Part shown: positions 27,190 to 36,689 of the stretch, piece after piece
How positions within the stretch are numbered: position 1 is the stretch's first letter
How the letters are laid out: every line of letters begins with the position of its first letter
NCBI RefSeq assembly: GCF_900112005.1
Contig: NZ_FOKK01000009.1
Span: 104,456 to 168,455 of the forward strand
Origin: Algoriphagus aquimarinus
GTDB taxonomy: Bacteria; Bacteroidota; Bacteroidia; Cytophagales; Cyclobacteriaceae
DNA length: 64,000 nt
Direction: 5' to 3'
Position numbers and translations under genes: made by a program
Notes under the pieces: model-generated
What the model was told of the DNA's origin: nothing
The model's database searches: none
The model's input: only the letters and a program-made list of their open reading frames with translations

Positions 27190-28359
27190 CTAGAGATCCT
27201 CAATTTTCATAATGACGAATGCCAGTTCATCATTGACATTTTCAAACATCCAGATGTTCCCATCTTTAGCAAAATAAATATTAGGAGGTTGTGTCAATTC
27301 TGGTATTTGAGATTCAGCTAACAAATCCAAATTTTCATCAAATACACTCAAAAAAACATCCGCTCCAGTCGGTATGTACCTTCCATAATCGGTTTGTTCT
27401 TCTGCGAACTGTCTTTTTTGTGAGAACCTGAAATACCTTTCGTTTTTTTCATCCCAAACCAAACTCATAAAAGAAATATCTTCATCAGATTTCCTGACGA
27501 TCTCACTAAATTCTCCTGAGGATTGTTCTACCGATTTGGGAGGTAAGTAAGCTCTCCTATATCCAAGTAATGGCGTATCCCACTTTTTAAGATATAGGCT
27601 ATCAGTAGTTAAATCAAAAACTTGTACTTCATTAAAGGTATTCGTGCTAAAAATAATTTTATCATTTATCTGAAAGGAAATAACTGCACCACCATACCCA
27701 CCTGCAGAACGTCCACCAGAGAATAGCTCAACCTTATAATCTAAGTTTTTATCCAACTCGGGTAAGTCAATTTTTTTAAAGGTCTGACTCGCTAAATCAA
27801 AGTCAAGTATAAAATTCTTTCCGCTTTCGCGATGGTAGATTAATTCTAAAACCCTGTTCGGATTACTTTCGCCTACGAAGAGTGACGCTGCGTAATACTC
27901 ATTTCCCGCGAAGTACTCACTGGCTATTTTATCCAATTCCAGATCCCTGTTCAATAGACCATTTTGACCAAATATTTTATAGAAACGGTAAGTCCAAAAG
28001 AGTAAATTTTGGTCGCTTAAAACTTTGAAACTTGGGAAAGAAGCCCCTAGTCCATTAGGTCCTTCTTTTTCATATTTAATTATCTCTTCAAGCTTAAGTT
28101 GATTTAAATCGATCTTCTCTATTGTTAAATCTCTTAGATTAAAATTGAATAGAAAATTTTTGTCACTAGATAGATCAGAGTTGCGTAGCTGATCATGTAA
28201 ATAAAGGAACTCATCACCTGAATCCACCAGCACAGTATCAAATGAAACTCTTATTTGATCCGAAACCGTATGCATTTTTTCTTCTTTTTCTTCTTTTTCT
28301 TCTTTGGAAACGCAGGAAATAACAACTAAAAATAACGCAGCAGCAATAAACAATCTCAT
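27190..28359 (-). CDS. DUF4221 lipoprotein
   Basis: A 389-residue lipoprotein: a short signal ends in the lipobox VISC at about residue 16. An unusual run of Lys-Glu-Glu repeats follows directly, encoded by a 9-nt tandem repeat. The body matches DUF4221, a family largely confined to Cyclobacteriaceae and relatives, probably propeller-like: KYEKEGPNGLGASFPSFKVL near residue 95, RVLELIYHRESGKNFILDFD and a C-terminal IWMFENVNDE. Such proteins occur in many paralogues per genome and have no known function. It stands alone. Confidence 0.8.
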   Translation of the reverse strand: MRLFIAAALFLVVISCVSKEEKEEKEEKMHTVSDQIRVSFDTVLVDSGDEFLYLHDQLRNSDLSSDKNFLFNFNLRDLTIEKIDLNQLKLEEIIKYEKEGPNGLGASFPSFKVLSDQNLLFWTYRFYKIFGQNGLLNRDLELDKIASEYFAGNEYYAASLFVGESNPNRVLELIYHRESGKNFILDFDLASQTFKKIDLPELDKNLDYKVELFSGGRSAGGYGGAVISFQINDKIIFSTNTFNEVQVFDLTTDSLYLKKWDTPLLGYRRAYLPPKSVEQSSGEFSEIVRKSDEDISFMSLVWDEKNERYFRFSQKRQFAEEQTDYGRYIPTGADVFLSVFDENLDLLAESQIPELTQPPNIYFAKDGNIWMFENVNDELAFVIMKIEDL

Positions 28360-28505
28360 AAAATGCTATTTTAGAATTCAGTTAAAAACCTTTTGAACTA
28401 GAAGCTAATGAATTCAACCTAAAAATTCAATTTGAGATGTTACAAAAAGTTAAATAGAATTCACGCTATATGACAAGCGCTATTTCCTAATAGCATTCTC
28501 AAATT

Positions 28506-29066
28506 CTACAGAATGCCCTTCTCTGGATGTCTTCCGGTAACAGTTCTTCCGAAGACTTTTAGCTCTTCGATTTGCGCATCCATATTTCCATCAGGATAGA
28601 TGCATGGACCGATGCCCGCTTCCTTTTTCTTATAATCCAAGTAGCCGACAACTACAGGGACATTCGCTCCAAGTGCTATGTGATAAAACCCTGATTTCCA
28701 TTTTTTTACCTGACCTCGAGTTCCTTCTGGAGTCACCATGATTACGAGTTCGTCTCGTTCATTTAACATAGTGACCATAGATTCAGTATAGGTTTGTTTT
28801 TTACCTCCTGGAATCCGTTTCCTATCTATAGCAATTGCTCCAAGCCCCTTAAGCAACCAGCCTAAAGGCCCTACCATTACTTCCTTTTTGATGGTAAAGC
28901 GAACTGGTATATCCATAAGGAAAAAAGCTGCACGAGCATACAAGATATCCCAATTGGAAGTATGTGGAATAGCGATAAGTACCGCTTTTTTCAATCCTTT
29001 CGGCCATTGATTATTCAAAGACCAACCTGATAACCAAAACACAATACGAGACAAAAACTTCATCAT
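28506..29066 (-). CDS. 1-acylglycerol-3-phosphate acyltransferase-like protein (PlsC family)
   Basis: A 186-residue acyltransferase. The catalytic HX4D motif is H35-TSNW-D40 (AIPHTSNWD), and the substrate-binding block is TPEGTRGQVKKWKSGFYHIAL. The first 30 residues hold a membrane-associating segment. It is shorter than typical PlsC and belongs to the small acyltransferase group of Bacteroidota. Start ATG overlaps the patatin stop by four bases (two ATGs in tandem, 29066 and 29063). It is the last gene in a three-gene operon. Acceptor lipid unknown. Confidence 0.88.
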   Translation of the reverse strand: MMKFLSRIVFWLSGWSLNNQWPKGLKKAVLIAIPHTSNWDILYARAAFFLMDIPVRFTIKKEVMVGPLGWLLKGLGAIAIDRKRIPGGKKQTYTESMVTMLNERDELVIMVTPEGTRGQVKKWKSGFYHIALGANVPVVVGYLDYKKKEAGIGPCIYPDGNMDAQIEELKVFGRTVTGRHPEKGIL

Positions 29067-29866
29067 GCTATACTAGATTTATTGCTTTTCGTTGCTAATT
29101 CCAAAATGGAGGGATTATTTTCAATGTAATTCATCGTGTAATCATAACCAACACCAAATAATTCAGAAGCTTTTTTAATATCAAATACTCCATATCTACC
29201 AAGTCCTGGAGGTTCGATGAAATAATCGCATTTAGATTTTCGAGTGTACACATTATAATTCATAGCCATGATTACAGAGCGCTCAATCAGCTTTTTCATA
29301 TTACTGACATTGCTTTCCTCGGGAAGTTGATTGCAATGCACTCCAATCACATAATCGGTCACCCCTTCAAGTGGCTCTACCGGCATATTATTGAGAACTC
29401 CTCCGTCCACTAAGTATCTTTTGCCTATCACGATGGGATCAAACATACCTGGGATACAGGAAGAAGCCATAATTGGGCGGATCAACTCCCCTTCTGAATA
29501 ATACCTAACCTTAGCTTTTTTGATATCAGTGGCCGCTACAGTCAAAGGGATCTGCAACTTGGAAAAATCATTATGATCAAGATAGAGCTTAAACAGATTT
29601 CCCACCGAATCCATTTTCAGGAATCCTGTTAGCGAAATCGCTGGACGCAAAAACTTGAAATAATTAGTTTCTACGATTATTTTAAGAATTTCCTCTGGTG
29701 TGTAGCCTTGGCAAAACATCGCTCCGACAATAGCCCCAGCTGAAGTTCCAGAAACTTTAGTAGGATAAATACCTGACTCAGTCAAAGCTTTCAGAACTCC
29801 TAAATGAGAAATCCCCCGCACTCCTCCACCGGAAAGAGCAATACCTATCTTAAGATTAGATTTCAT
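29063..29866 (-). CDS. Patatin-like phospholipase
   Basis: A 267-residue serine lipase of the patatin/RssA type. The oxyanion-hole loop LSGGGVRGISHLGVL starts at residue 11, the nucleophile is S42 in GTSAG, and the catalytic aspartate is D155 in DGGVLNNMP, so the Ser-Asp dyad is intact. No signal peptide, hence cytoplasmic or membrane-peripheral. It overlaps the metallo-hydrolase gene by 11 bases upstream and the acyltransferase by four downstream, which suggests lipid remodelling (deacylation with reacylation); this is inference from order alone. Confidence 0.9.
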   Translation of the reverse strand: MKSNLKIGIALSGGGVRGISHLGVLKALTESGIYPTKVSGTSAGAIVGAMFCQGYTPEEILKIIVETNYFKFLRPAISLTGFLKMDSVGNLFKLYLDHNDFSKLQIPLTVAATDIKKAKVRYYSEGELIRPIMASSCIPGMFDPIVIGKRYLVDGGVLNNMPVEPLEGVTDYVIGVHCNQLPEESNVSNMKKLIERSVIMAMNYNVYTRKSKCDYFIEPPGLGRYGVFDIKKASELFGVGYDYTMNYIENNPSILELATKSNKSSIA

Positions 29867-30695
29867 CCAGTCTAAATGTTTGATCCAAACGCACGCCTCT
29901 GTCTGTCATTTTTACAGTGCAGCACTCATTTTCCGCATCATGCTCTAGGAATAGAACATATTCCTCACGTGCTGCTTCTTCTAAGAACTTAGCTTTTTCA
30001 TCCATAGTAAGAAGTGGACGAGTGTCATAGCCCATCACATAAGGCAAAGGAATGTGCCCCACCGATGGAAGTAAATCAGCTACAAAGACAACAGTCTTAC
30101 CTTTGTACTGGATTTTTGGCAGCATTTGTTTATCAGTATGCCCATCTGCTGTGATAAAATCAAATCCCGGAAGGAATGACTTCTTGTCCAGATCCAAATA
30201 ACCTAACTGGCCTAACTCCTGCATTGGAAGAATATTATCTTCCAGGAAAGAAGCTTTCTCTCGGGGATTTGGAACAGTTGCCCACTGCCAATGCTCTTTA
30301 TTTGACCAATAGGTAGCTCGTGGAAAAGTCATCTCGTATTGGCCATGTGAGCCATACTTCACTCCACCTCCACAATGATCAAAATGTAAATGAGTTAAAA
30401 AATTATCAGTAATTTGATGAGGGCTGACTCCGAGCTTCTTCAGATTTTTATCTAAAGAGTCATCGCCATGCAGGTAGAAATGGGAGAAAAACTTAGCGTC
30501 CTGCTTATCTCCAATTCCATTATCAATCAATACGATTCTATTTCCATCGACTACAAGCAAAGATCTCATTGCCCAAGTACAGAGGTTATTTTCGTCGGCT
30601 TGATTTGTTCTGGACCAAAGAGTTTTTGGCACCACACCAAACATGGCTCCTCCATCCAGTTTGAAAAATCCTGTATTGACTACGTGTAATTCCAT
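29856..30695 (-). CDS. MBL-fold metallo-hydrolase
   Basis: A 279-residue metallo-beta-lactamase-fold hydrolase with the full metal motif H102-x-H104-x-D106-H107 (THLHFDHCGG) and a downstream ADGHTDKQM histidine. The layout (N-terminal LLVVDGNRIVLIDNGIG, then GYDTRPLLTMDEKAKFLEEA) is like quorum-quenching lactonase and related hydrolases, but the substrate is not predictable. No signal peptide. First gene of the operon with the patatin and acyltransferase genes. Confidence 0.88.
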   Translation of the reverse strand: MELHVVNTGFFKLDGGAMFGVVPKTLWSRTNQADENNLCTWAMRSLLVVDGNRIVLIDNGIGDKQDAKFFSHFYLHGDDSLDKNLKKLGVSPHQITDNFLTHLHFDHCGGGVKYGSHGQYEMTFPRATYWSNKEHWQWATVPNPREKASFLEDNILPMQELGQLGYLDLDKKSFLPGFDFITADGHTDKQMLPKIQYKGKTVVFVADLLPSVGHIPLPYVMGYDTRPLLTMDEKAKFLEEAAREEYVLFLEHDAENECCTVKMTDRGVRLDQTFRLDEI

Positions 30696-30701
30696 GATAT
30701 G

Positions 30702-30735
30702 AAAGAAAAATCCCGGACTTTGAAAGAAGTCCGGG
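30702..30735 (-). terminator. Terminator after accA
   Basis: Stem CCCGGACTT with its complement and a six-base loop, followed on the minus strand by a T-rich stretch. It lies 12 bases beyond the accA stop and seven before the metallo-hydrolase start. Confidence 0.85.
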
Positions 30736-30746
30736 CTTGAAATATT

Positions 30747-31694
30747 TTACTCAACTACTACACCCATCGAGCTAAACTTGTCGATGCGTTGGTCAATTCT
30801 TTTTTCTGGTTTGATTTTATCCAGTTCCTTCAAGGCATGGAGAATAGCTTCCTTTAGCGTAATAGCCATTTTTTTCATATCTCTATGAGCTCCGCCAAGT
30901 GGTTCAGGAATTATACCGTCCACCAAGCCATTGCCTTCCATGTCTATAGCTGTCAATTTAAGAGCTTCAGCTGCTTGCTCCTTGTAATCCCAGCTTCGCC
31001 AAAGGATAGTAGAACAGTTCTCTGGAGAGATAACTGAATACCAAGAGTTTTCAAGCATGAGTACTCGATCTCCAATAGCAATACCTAACGCTCCGCCTGA
31101 TGCACCTTCACCAATGATGATGCAAATGACAGGGACTTTCAGCATAAACATATCTCTGATATTCCTTGCAATCGCTTCTCCCTGTCCTCTTTCTTCTGCT
31201 TCCAGGCCTGGAAAAGCGCCTGGAGTATCGATCAAAGTGATGATAGGCTTACCAAACTTCTCTGCCATCTTCATTAGGCGGAGAGCCTTTCTGTAGCCTT
31301 CAGGATTTGCCATCCCAAAGTTTCTCATCTGACGTTGCTTGGTGTTTCTACCTTTCTGCTGTCCGATGAACATCACCGACCTGCCATCTAAATCTCCTAG
31401 ACCGCCTATCATAGCCTTATCATCTCCTACATTCCTATCTCCATGGAGTTCAACAAAATCATTTGTCATCTCATAGATATAATCCAGTGCATAAGGTCTA
31501 TCAGCATGCCTAGAAAGCTGAACGCGCTGCCAGCGTGTCAGATTTTGAAAAGTTTCTTTCTTCAAAGCAAGAATTTTATCTTCAAGGGATACAATATCTG
31601 AGCTTAAATCTATATTTCTGCCAATAGCCAAATCCTTCATTTCCTGAAGTTTCTGTTCTAAATCAGCTATAGGTTTTTCGAATTCTAATACCAT
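30747..31694 (-). CDS. accA: Acetyl-CoA carboxylase carboxyltransferase subunit alpha
   Basis: AccA transfers the carboxyl group from biotin carrier protein to acetyl-CoA with AccD, the first committed step of fatty acid synthesis. The 315-residue protein has the N-terminal coiled region [17 protein letters not shown], the [19 protein letters not shown] strand, the [20 protein letters not shown] loop and the [15 protein letters not shown] oxyanion loop. The open frame extends 38 codons further upstream, but these are not family-like and the ATG at 31694 is preceded by a TAnnTTTG element. accD is not in the window. Confidence 0.96.
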   Translation of the reverse strand: MVLEFEKPIADLEQKLQEMKDLAIGRNIDLSSDIVSLEDKILALKKETFQNLTRWQRVQLSRHADRPYALDYIYEMTNDFVELHGDRNVGDDKAMIGGLGDLDGRSVMFIGQQKGRNTKQRQMRNFGMANPEGYRKALRLMKMAEKFGKPIITLIDTPGAFPGLEAEERGQGEAIARNIRDMFMLKVPVICIIIGEGASGGALGIAIGDRVLMLENSWYSVISPENCSTILWRSWDYKEQAAEALKLTAIDMEGNGLVDGIIPEPLGGAHRDMKKMAITLKEAILHALKELDKIKPEKRIDQRIDKFSSMGVVVE

Positions 31695-31715
31695 TGTGGT
31701 GATTTTTGGGAAAAA

Positions 31716-31723
31716 CAAAGATA
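31716..31723 (-). promoter_or_regulatory. -7 promoter element for accA
   Basis: TATCTTTG on the minus strand fits TAnnTTTG, 21 bases before the chosen accA start; it supports that start over the longer frame. Confidence 0.5.
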
Positions 31724-31810
31724 AGCATATACCCTTGGGAATTAAAATTTTTAATGAGCAGTGGATATTTATAAATACAGAAGAATTCAAAAAATACTTG
31801 TAAAACAAAA

Positions 31811-31837
31811 AAAGTCCCGAATTTCTTCGGGACTTTT
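31811..31837 (-). terminator. Terminator of the tRNA-Asp unit
   Basis: Stem AAAGTCCCGAA with its complement and a short loop, with T runs on both strands. It lies three bases after the tRNA 3' end. Confidence 0.88.
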
Positions 31838-31840
31838 TTG

Positions 31841-31914
31841 CGGAATGGACGGGACTCGAACCCGCGACCTCCTGCGTGACAGGCAGGCATTCTAACCAGC
31901 TGAACTACCACTCC
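31841..31914 (-). tRNA. tRNA-Asp (GTC)
   Basis: A 74-nt cloverleaf: acceptor GGAGTGG/CCATTCC, anticodon arm CCTGC-CTGTCAC-GCAGG giving anticodon GTC, T arm with GGTTCGAGTCC, discriminator G. The CCA tail is not encoded. Identical over its whole length to the copy at 32066-32139. Confidence 0.96.
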
Positions 31915-31944
31915 AATGGTTTTAAATTGAGATTGTTTATATCT

Positions 31945-32017
31945 CATTCGTGTGATCTCAAACCTGCGATCTTCCCAATGAATCGGGACATACATCTCAC
32001 AAGTGAACTACCACTAC
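31945..32017 (-). pseudogene. Degenerate tRNA-like sequence between the tRNA-Asp genes
   Basis: About 73 bases align with tRNA-Asp: AGTGGTAGTTCA at the 5' side and ATCGCAGGTTTGAGATC at the T-arm position, correctly spaced. The T stem no longer pairs and the anticodon arm (TCCC / GGGA) encloses an eight-base loop, so it cannot be a normal tRNA. It probably arose by duplication of a tRNA gene followed by decay. Confidence 0.5.
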
Positions 32018-32065
32018 ACTAAGTTTTTTTGTCACAAATTGATGATCTTTTTCATCAAATTTAAG

Positions 32066-32139
32066 CGGAATGGACGGGACTCGAACCCGCGACCTCCTGC
32101 GTGACAGGCAGGCATTCTAACCAGCTGAACTACCACTCC
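32066..32139 (-). tRNA. tRNA-Asp (GTC), second copy
   Basis: Identical to 31841-31914, with anticodon GTC and no encoded CCA. It is the promoter-proximal gene of the unit, 61 bases after the promoter at 32201-32230. Confidence 0.96.
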
Positions 32140-32200
32140 GTTTTTTTCAAATTCGAGACCGTTTTAGATTTCTCTTCAACTACCCCGTTTTTGAGTGATG

Positions 32201-32230
32201 CAAAGGTATGTTTTAGATTTGTTATTGCAA
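32201..32230 (-). promoter_or_regulatory. Promoter of the tRNA-Asp unit
   Basis: On the minus strand TTG, 19 bases, then TACCTTTG: a textbook Bacteroidota -33/-7 pair, upstream of the tRNA genes. Confidence 0.75.
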
Positions 32231-32342
32231 AAGTAGATTCAAATTTTTACGTTATTAATTCGTATGAACTTCTATTTCAAGGAGATATTTTTCATCTCTA
32301 TTGAATTTGAAATACTCAAATGCTATCAAAATGAAGAATTCC

Positions 32343-35300
32343 TTAAGAATTCTCTTCCTCCATCATATCAAGAACCAGGGTTATTTCCGCTTCTACACGT
32401 TCAAACAGTTCATGCATGTTAGCAGGTTGAAAGGTATTCATATGCTCAAATTCACTAGCCAAATCAGTCAGCACACTCATACCTGCAGAAATAGCTGTAC
32501 CATAGAGCTTGTGCCCCGCTTCATTGATTTTAGTTAAATCTTCTTCCTCAATGACTTCCTTTAATGACAAAAGTGAGCTTGCTAACTCAGTTTTTACAAT
32601 TTTTAGAATGTTATCTAAAACCACTGGATCATTGTCTGTATAGTTCCTCAGCTTAGCCGGATTATAATGAATATTTACACCTGAATTTTTCACTTCCTCT
32701 TTCAGGCTCACCTTAGAAGCCTCTGTGCCTACCCATTTGTTTAGGATCATCTCCACAGTCTCTTCCACCACAGGCTTTACCACAAAATCATCCATTCCAG
32801 CAGCTAAGCATTTCTCACGCTCTCCTTTCACATTTCCCGCAGTAAACGCGATAATAGGAACATGCGTATCCTTTTCTAAAAGCCTTATATTTTTGGTGGC
32901 TTCATATCCATTCATTACAGGCATTTGAACATCCATCAAGATAATATCAGGAAAATGCTTTTTGCAGTATTCAAGAGCTTCTTGACCATTTGTGGCTTCT
33001 TTTATAGTTGCTAATGGAGCAATTTTTTTGATAATAGTTTTAGCCAACAGCATATTTACTAGATTATCCTCAGCTAGTAAAATCGTAAATTCCTTAGCCC
33101 TTTCCTCTGGTGCATCAGATAAAATGCTTACCTCCTTAAATTCGTCTGGTTTGTGAAGCCTAGATAAAGCCTGATAAAAATCTTGGATTTTAATCGGCTT
33201 AATTAAACGGTGATGAATACGTAGCTCCTTACAGCTTTCTATGATTTTATGATCATCAGAAGAACTGTGAAGCAACATGATAGGCTCCTCACCTCCCCAA
33301 GAAGTAAAACTCTCTCTTATCTTACGTACAGTCTCAAGACCATCCATAAATGGCATATGATAATCCATCAGAATCACATCAAACAGTTCTCCTGTTGACA
33401 AAAGTTGAAGTGCTTCAAACCCATTATGAGCTTCCTTGGACTGTATGTTTTTAAGCAACAACATTTGCCGAACTATTAGTCTGTTGTTCTCATTATCATC
33501 AACTATTAGTACATTTTTTATTTTATCTACATCAAACCAATCGATCGCTTCTCCTTTCTCAGTTTTCAAAGTCACATCAAAGAAAAAAGTACTTCCCTTT
33601 CCAGGCTCACTTACTAATTGAAGCTTGCTATCCATAAGTCTGAGAAGACTATTTGAAATAGTCAAGCCAAGACCTGTACCGCCATATTTCTTAGTAGTAG
33701 AACTGTCTTCCTGTGAAAATGCCTCAAAGATTTTTAATTGCTTATCAGCCTTAATTCCTATACCAGTATCTCGAACTGCGAACCGAATTTTATAGATATC
33801 TCCCTTAGCTTCTAGGGTTTCTATTTTCAATTCTATTTCTCCACTTTCTGTAAACTTAGAAGCATTGCCTAACAAATTCACCAAAATCTGCTTCAAACGA
33901 ACTGAATCTGCATGTACAAATCGAGGGAGATCTGTTGCTACGTTTAGCAGCATTTCCAACCCTTTGTTTTGGATCTGATAGGTTATGATATCAGTTGCTT
34001 GCGAACTCATTTCATAGAGATCACACTTGTCTATGTCTAATTCCAAACGACCAGCTTCTATTTTAGAAAAATCTAAAATGTCATTGATGATACTCAGTAG
34101 GGCATTTGCAGACTGATTAACAATGGAAAGGTATTGATGTTGCGTTTCGTTGAGATTTGTCTTCAAGACAAGATCAGTAAATCCAATTACACCATTTAAT
34201 GGAGTACGGATTTCATGACTCATATTGGCTAAGAATTCTGATTTAGCAACACTTGCTTCCTCTGCTTGAAGTTTTGCCTTTTTCAACTCCTCCCTCTGTC
34301 TTACCAGACTTGTAATGTTTTGGGTGAACAACATTATGCCTCCAATCTCCTTATTAGGAAGATACCAAGGTCTCATCTCCCAAGTGACATACTGGTCTTC
34401 GGCAAATCCAGGAACCTTAACTAATTCCTCCTCCCGTTTTTCTACTGCACCATTTAAAATACGTTCGTGCCGCTCTCTACCTTCTTGGCCTATAGATGGG
34501 AAAATAGTATAGTGTGAATTCCCTACTACTTCTCTTCCTGCTAATTGATAATCCTCCACCCAGCGGTTACTGACTGCGATGTAATTCATATCGTTATCTA
34601 ACATAGCCACAGCTGCAGGCGCGTGTTGCACAAAAGCAGAAAGACGACTCTTCTCATAAATGAGTTCTTTCTCCATTTTCCTGATCTCAGTAATATCAGA
34701 AGCAAAGCCTAAATAACCAATTGACACATTATCAACATCACGGATAGGAGTAACAACCAACGATACAGTTTTCTTGGAGCCGTCTTTTGCAATGTAACTC
34801 CAGTCTCGTTGCTCCATACCGGCTATTTCTGCCCTAGCGGTGAAGACTTCTTCAACACCTATATGTTTTCCAAATTCTTTTTGAAGTTCTGCCAGATGCA
34901 ATTCGACTTCTTGATGATCGTGGATTATTTCAGGGGTATGCTTACCAACCATTTCTTCAGCGGTATAACCCAACATTTTCTCCGCTCCTGGATTAAATAC
35001 GGTAATAATACCAGCTAGATCAGTGGCAATTATACTTACCTCAGATGATGCATTAATTACATCATCAAGAACCTTCTTAGTCCTTTCTAATTCTAATTGC
35101 GCTTTTTTTGCTTCATCTATATCCTGAAATGTACCAAAGACTCTTTTACATTCCCCATTTACTAACTCGGACTGTCCAATTGCACGTACCCACAATTCAT
35201 TCCCTAAACCAGTAACCAGTTGCAATTCCAAATCCCAAGATTTTCCTTCGTTTATTGCTTCGTTTACGGCCTTAATAACCTTATCTCTACTTTCCCCCTC

Positions 35301-36689
35301 TTTATAAAAATTGATACCTGAGGTGAGATCTGGGTTAAAATCGTCAGCTACTTCATGAATCAACCTAGTCACAGGAGTCCAGGTTAACTCTTGCTTTTCC
35401 ATATCAAGGTTCCAGCCTCCTACTCTAGCAACCTTACCTGTTTCTTCAAGCAAAAACTTGGTATGCTTTAAATCTTCCTCCAAGTTCATGCGTTCAGTGA
35501 TGTCAATCGCATTTCCAATCACATAATAACTGCCATCCACACCCTTCTCTCGGATATTATTGAACATCCAGGTATACAAGTGACCATCCTTATGTTGAGT
35601 GATCATCTGACCACTTAATAATCCTACTTCATCAATGGACTTCAAATATCCATGCACTACAGGTTTTCGATATTCAGGAACTATATCAAATAGACTCATC
35701 CCTACTAATTCTTCCTTAGAATAACCAAGCATTGTTGCTCCGGCATCATTAACAGACAAAAACACCCCTTGCATGTCATGAGTACACATGAACCCTTGGG
35801 AATTATCAAAAAAAGCTCTTAAACGTGCCTCACTCTGGGCTAATACCGCTTCCCCATCGCTCCAATCCGTAATATCTCTCGCGATGGCATATATATCTTC
35901 TGAATTTTGATTGGGTGTAGCTACCCATTCCAGGATTTTATACGTACCATCTTCATGAATAAACCGATGAGAAAAGTTAGTGGTAGACTCTCCTTTGTTA
36001 AGTTTTTCAAGTTCCAATTTAGTTTTATCCAGATCATCAGGATGCACCATATCGAAAAATGATCGACTTAATAAGATTTCTGATGACCAGCCCAAAAGCT
36101 GGGAGAAAGAAGGGTTGACTTTCTTAAAAAATCCATCTGGTCCAGCTATACAAATCAGATCATTGGAAAGATTAAATAGCTTCTCTAGATTGCTGTATTC
36201 AGCGATCAACTTACGTTCTTGTATAATACACTTTACCTCACTTGCGAGCAAATTCAATGCATTTTCAGCCTTTTCATCAAGCGAAATTGCTTCACTACCA
36301 AACACAAAAAGACAACCGATCAATCCGCCTTTTTCTTCAAATAAAGGAAGCCCAGCAAAAGCATTAATATCATAAGCAGAAAGCGCTTTAGAAATATTAT
36401 CTGCAAGTGAAGGGCTCTTCACATCCTTACAATTTATTAGTGTGTTCGTAGCTTCTATCTGGGACTTAAAAAAAGATAAAAGCTGAGTATTATCTACGCT
36501 AAAGCCTATCTCAGCCTTGAAACCAAATTCTGGCCCTTCAATAAGAATAAGTGCCTTAGAAGTACCGCTAACTATAGAACTTAACTGGCATATCCTATAA
36601 AGCGAAGCGTCTTTTACAGCATCAAGATTTTGATAATTTAGGACTGACGATAATGATGAGTTACTTCCTCCCTTTACGGACTTATTCAT
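32343..36689 (-). CDS. Hybrid histidine kinase: GAF, multiple PAS, HisKA, HATPase, two receivers, Hpt
   Basis: A 1448-residue soluble sensor kinase with no clear membrane segment. In order: a GAF-like domain (about 25-160), five PAS-type regions (about 165-800, e.g. GFFKKVNPSFSQLLGWSSE and DLAGIITVFNPGAEKMLGY), a HisKA with H825 in SHEIRTP, an HATPase with LLGNASKFTESGEIEL and GGTGLGLTIS, a receiver with D1109 (LMDYHMP), a second receiver with D1253 (LMDVQMP) and a C-terminal Hpt with H1393 (AGHKLYGTA). All phosphotransfer residues are present, so a full relay fits in one chain; no DNA-binding output or partner is adjacent. ATG at 36689 is chosen over the TTG at 36695, which lies in a TAnnTTTG element. 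Confidence 0.93.
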   Translation of the reverse strand: MNKSVKGGSNSSLSSVLNYQNLDAVKDASLYRICQLSSIVSGTSKALILIEGPEFGFKAEIGFSVDNTQLLSFFKSQIEATNTLINCKDVKSPSLADNISKALSAYDINAFAGLPLFEEKGGLIGCLFVFGSEAISLDEKAENALNLLASEVKCIIQERKLIAEYSNLEKLFNLSNDLICIAGPDGFFKKVNPSFSQLLGWSSEILLSRSFFDMVHPDDLDKTKLELEKLNKGESTTNFSHRFIHEDGTYKILEWVATPNQNSEDIYAIARDITDWSDGEAVLAQSEARLRAFFDNSQGFMCTHDMQGVFLSVNDAGATMLGYSKEELVGMSLFDIVPEYRKPVVHGYLKSIDEVGLLSGQMITQHKDGHLYTWMFNNIREKGVDGSYYVIGNAIDITERMNLEEDLKHTKFLLEETGKVARVGGWNLDMEKQELTWTPVTRLIHEVADDFNPDLTSGINFYKEGESRDKVIKAVNEAINEGKSWDLELQLVTGLGNELWVRAIGQSELVNGECKRVFGTFQDIDEAKKAQLELERTKKVLDDVINASSEVSIIATDLAGIITVFNPGAEKMLGYTAEEMVGKHTPEIIHDHQEVELHLAELQKEFGKHIGVEEVFTARAEIAGMEQRDWSYIAKDGSKKTVSLVVTPIRDVDNVSIGYLGFASDITEIRKMEKELIYEKSRLSAFVQHAPAAVAMLDNDMNYIAVSNRWVEDYQLAGREVVGNSHYTIFPSIGQEGRERHERILNGAVEKREEELVKVPGFAEDQYVTWEMRPWYLPNKEIGGIMLFTQNITSLVRQREELKKAKLQAEEASVAKSEFLANMSHEIRTPLNGVIGFTDLVLKTNLNETQHQYLSIVNQSANALLSIINDILDFSKIEAGRLELDIDKCDLYEMSSQATDIITYQIQNKGLEMLLNVATDLPRFVHADSVRLKQILVNLLGNASKFTESGEIELKIETLEAKGDIYKIRFAVRDTGIGIKADKQLKIFEAFSQEDSSTTKKYGGTGLGLTISNSLLRLMDSKLQLVSEPGKGSTFFFDVTLKTEKGEAIDWFDVDKIKNVLIVDDNENNRLIVRQMLLLKNIQSKEAHNGFEALQLLSTGELFDVILMDYHMPFMDGLETVRKIRESFTSWGGEEPIMLLHSSSDDHKIIESCKELRIHHRLIKPIKIQDFYQALSRLHKPDEFKEVSILSDAPEERAKEFTILLAEDNLVNMLLAKTIIKKIAPLATIKEATNGQEALEYCKKHFPDIILMDVQMPVMNGYEATKNIRLLEKDTHVPIIAFTAGNVKGEREKCLAAGMDDFVVKPVVEETVEMILNKWVGTEASKVSLKEEVKNSGVNIHYNPAKLRNYTDNDPVVLDNILKIVKTELASSLLSLKEVIEEEDLTKINEAGHKLYGTAISAGMSVLTDLASEFEHMNTFQPANMHELFERVEAEITLVLDMMEEENS

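Noticed and set aside
31695-31808. 38-codon N-terminal extension of accA
   Set aside because: It crosses a -7 promoter element and has no similarity to AccA; the ATG at 31694 matches the family start.
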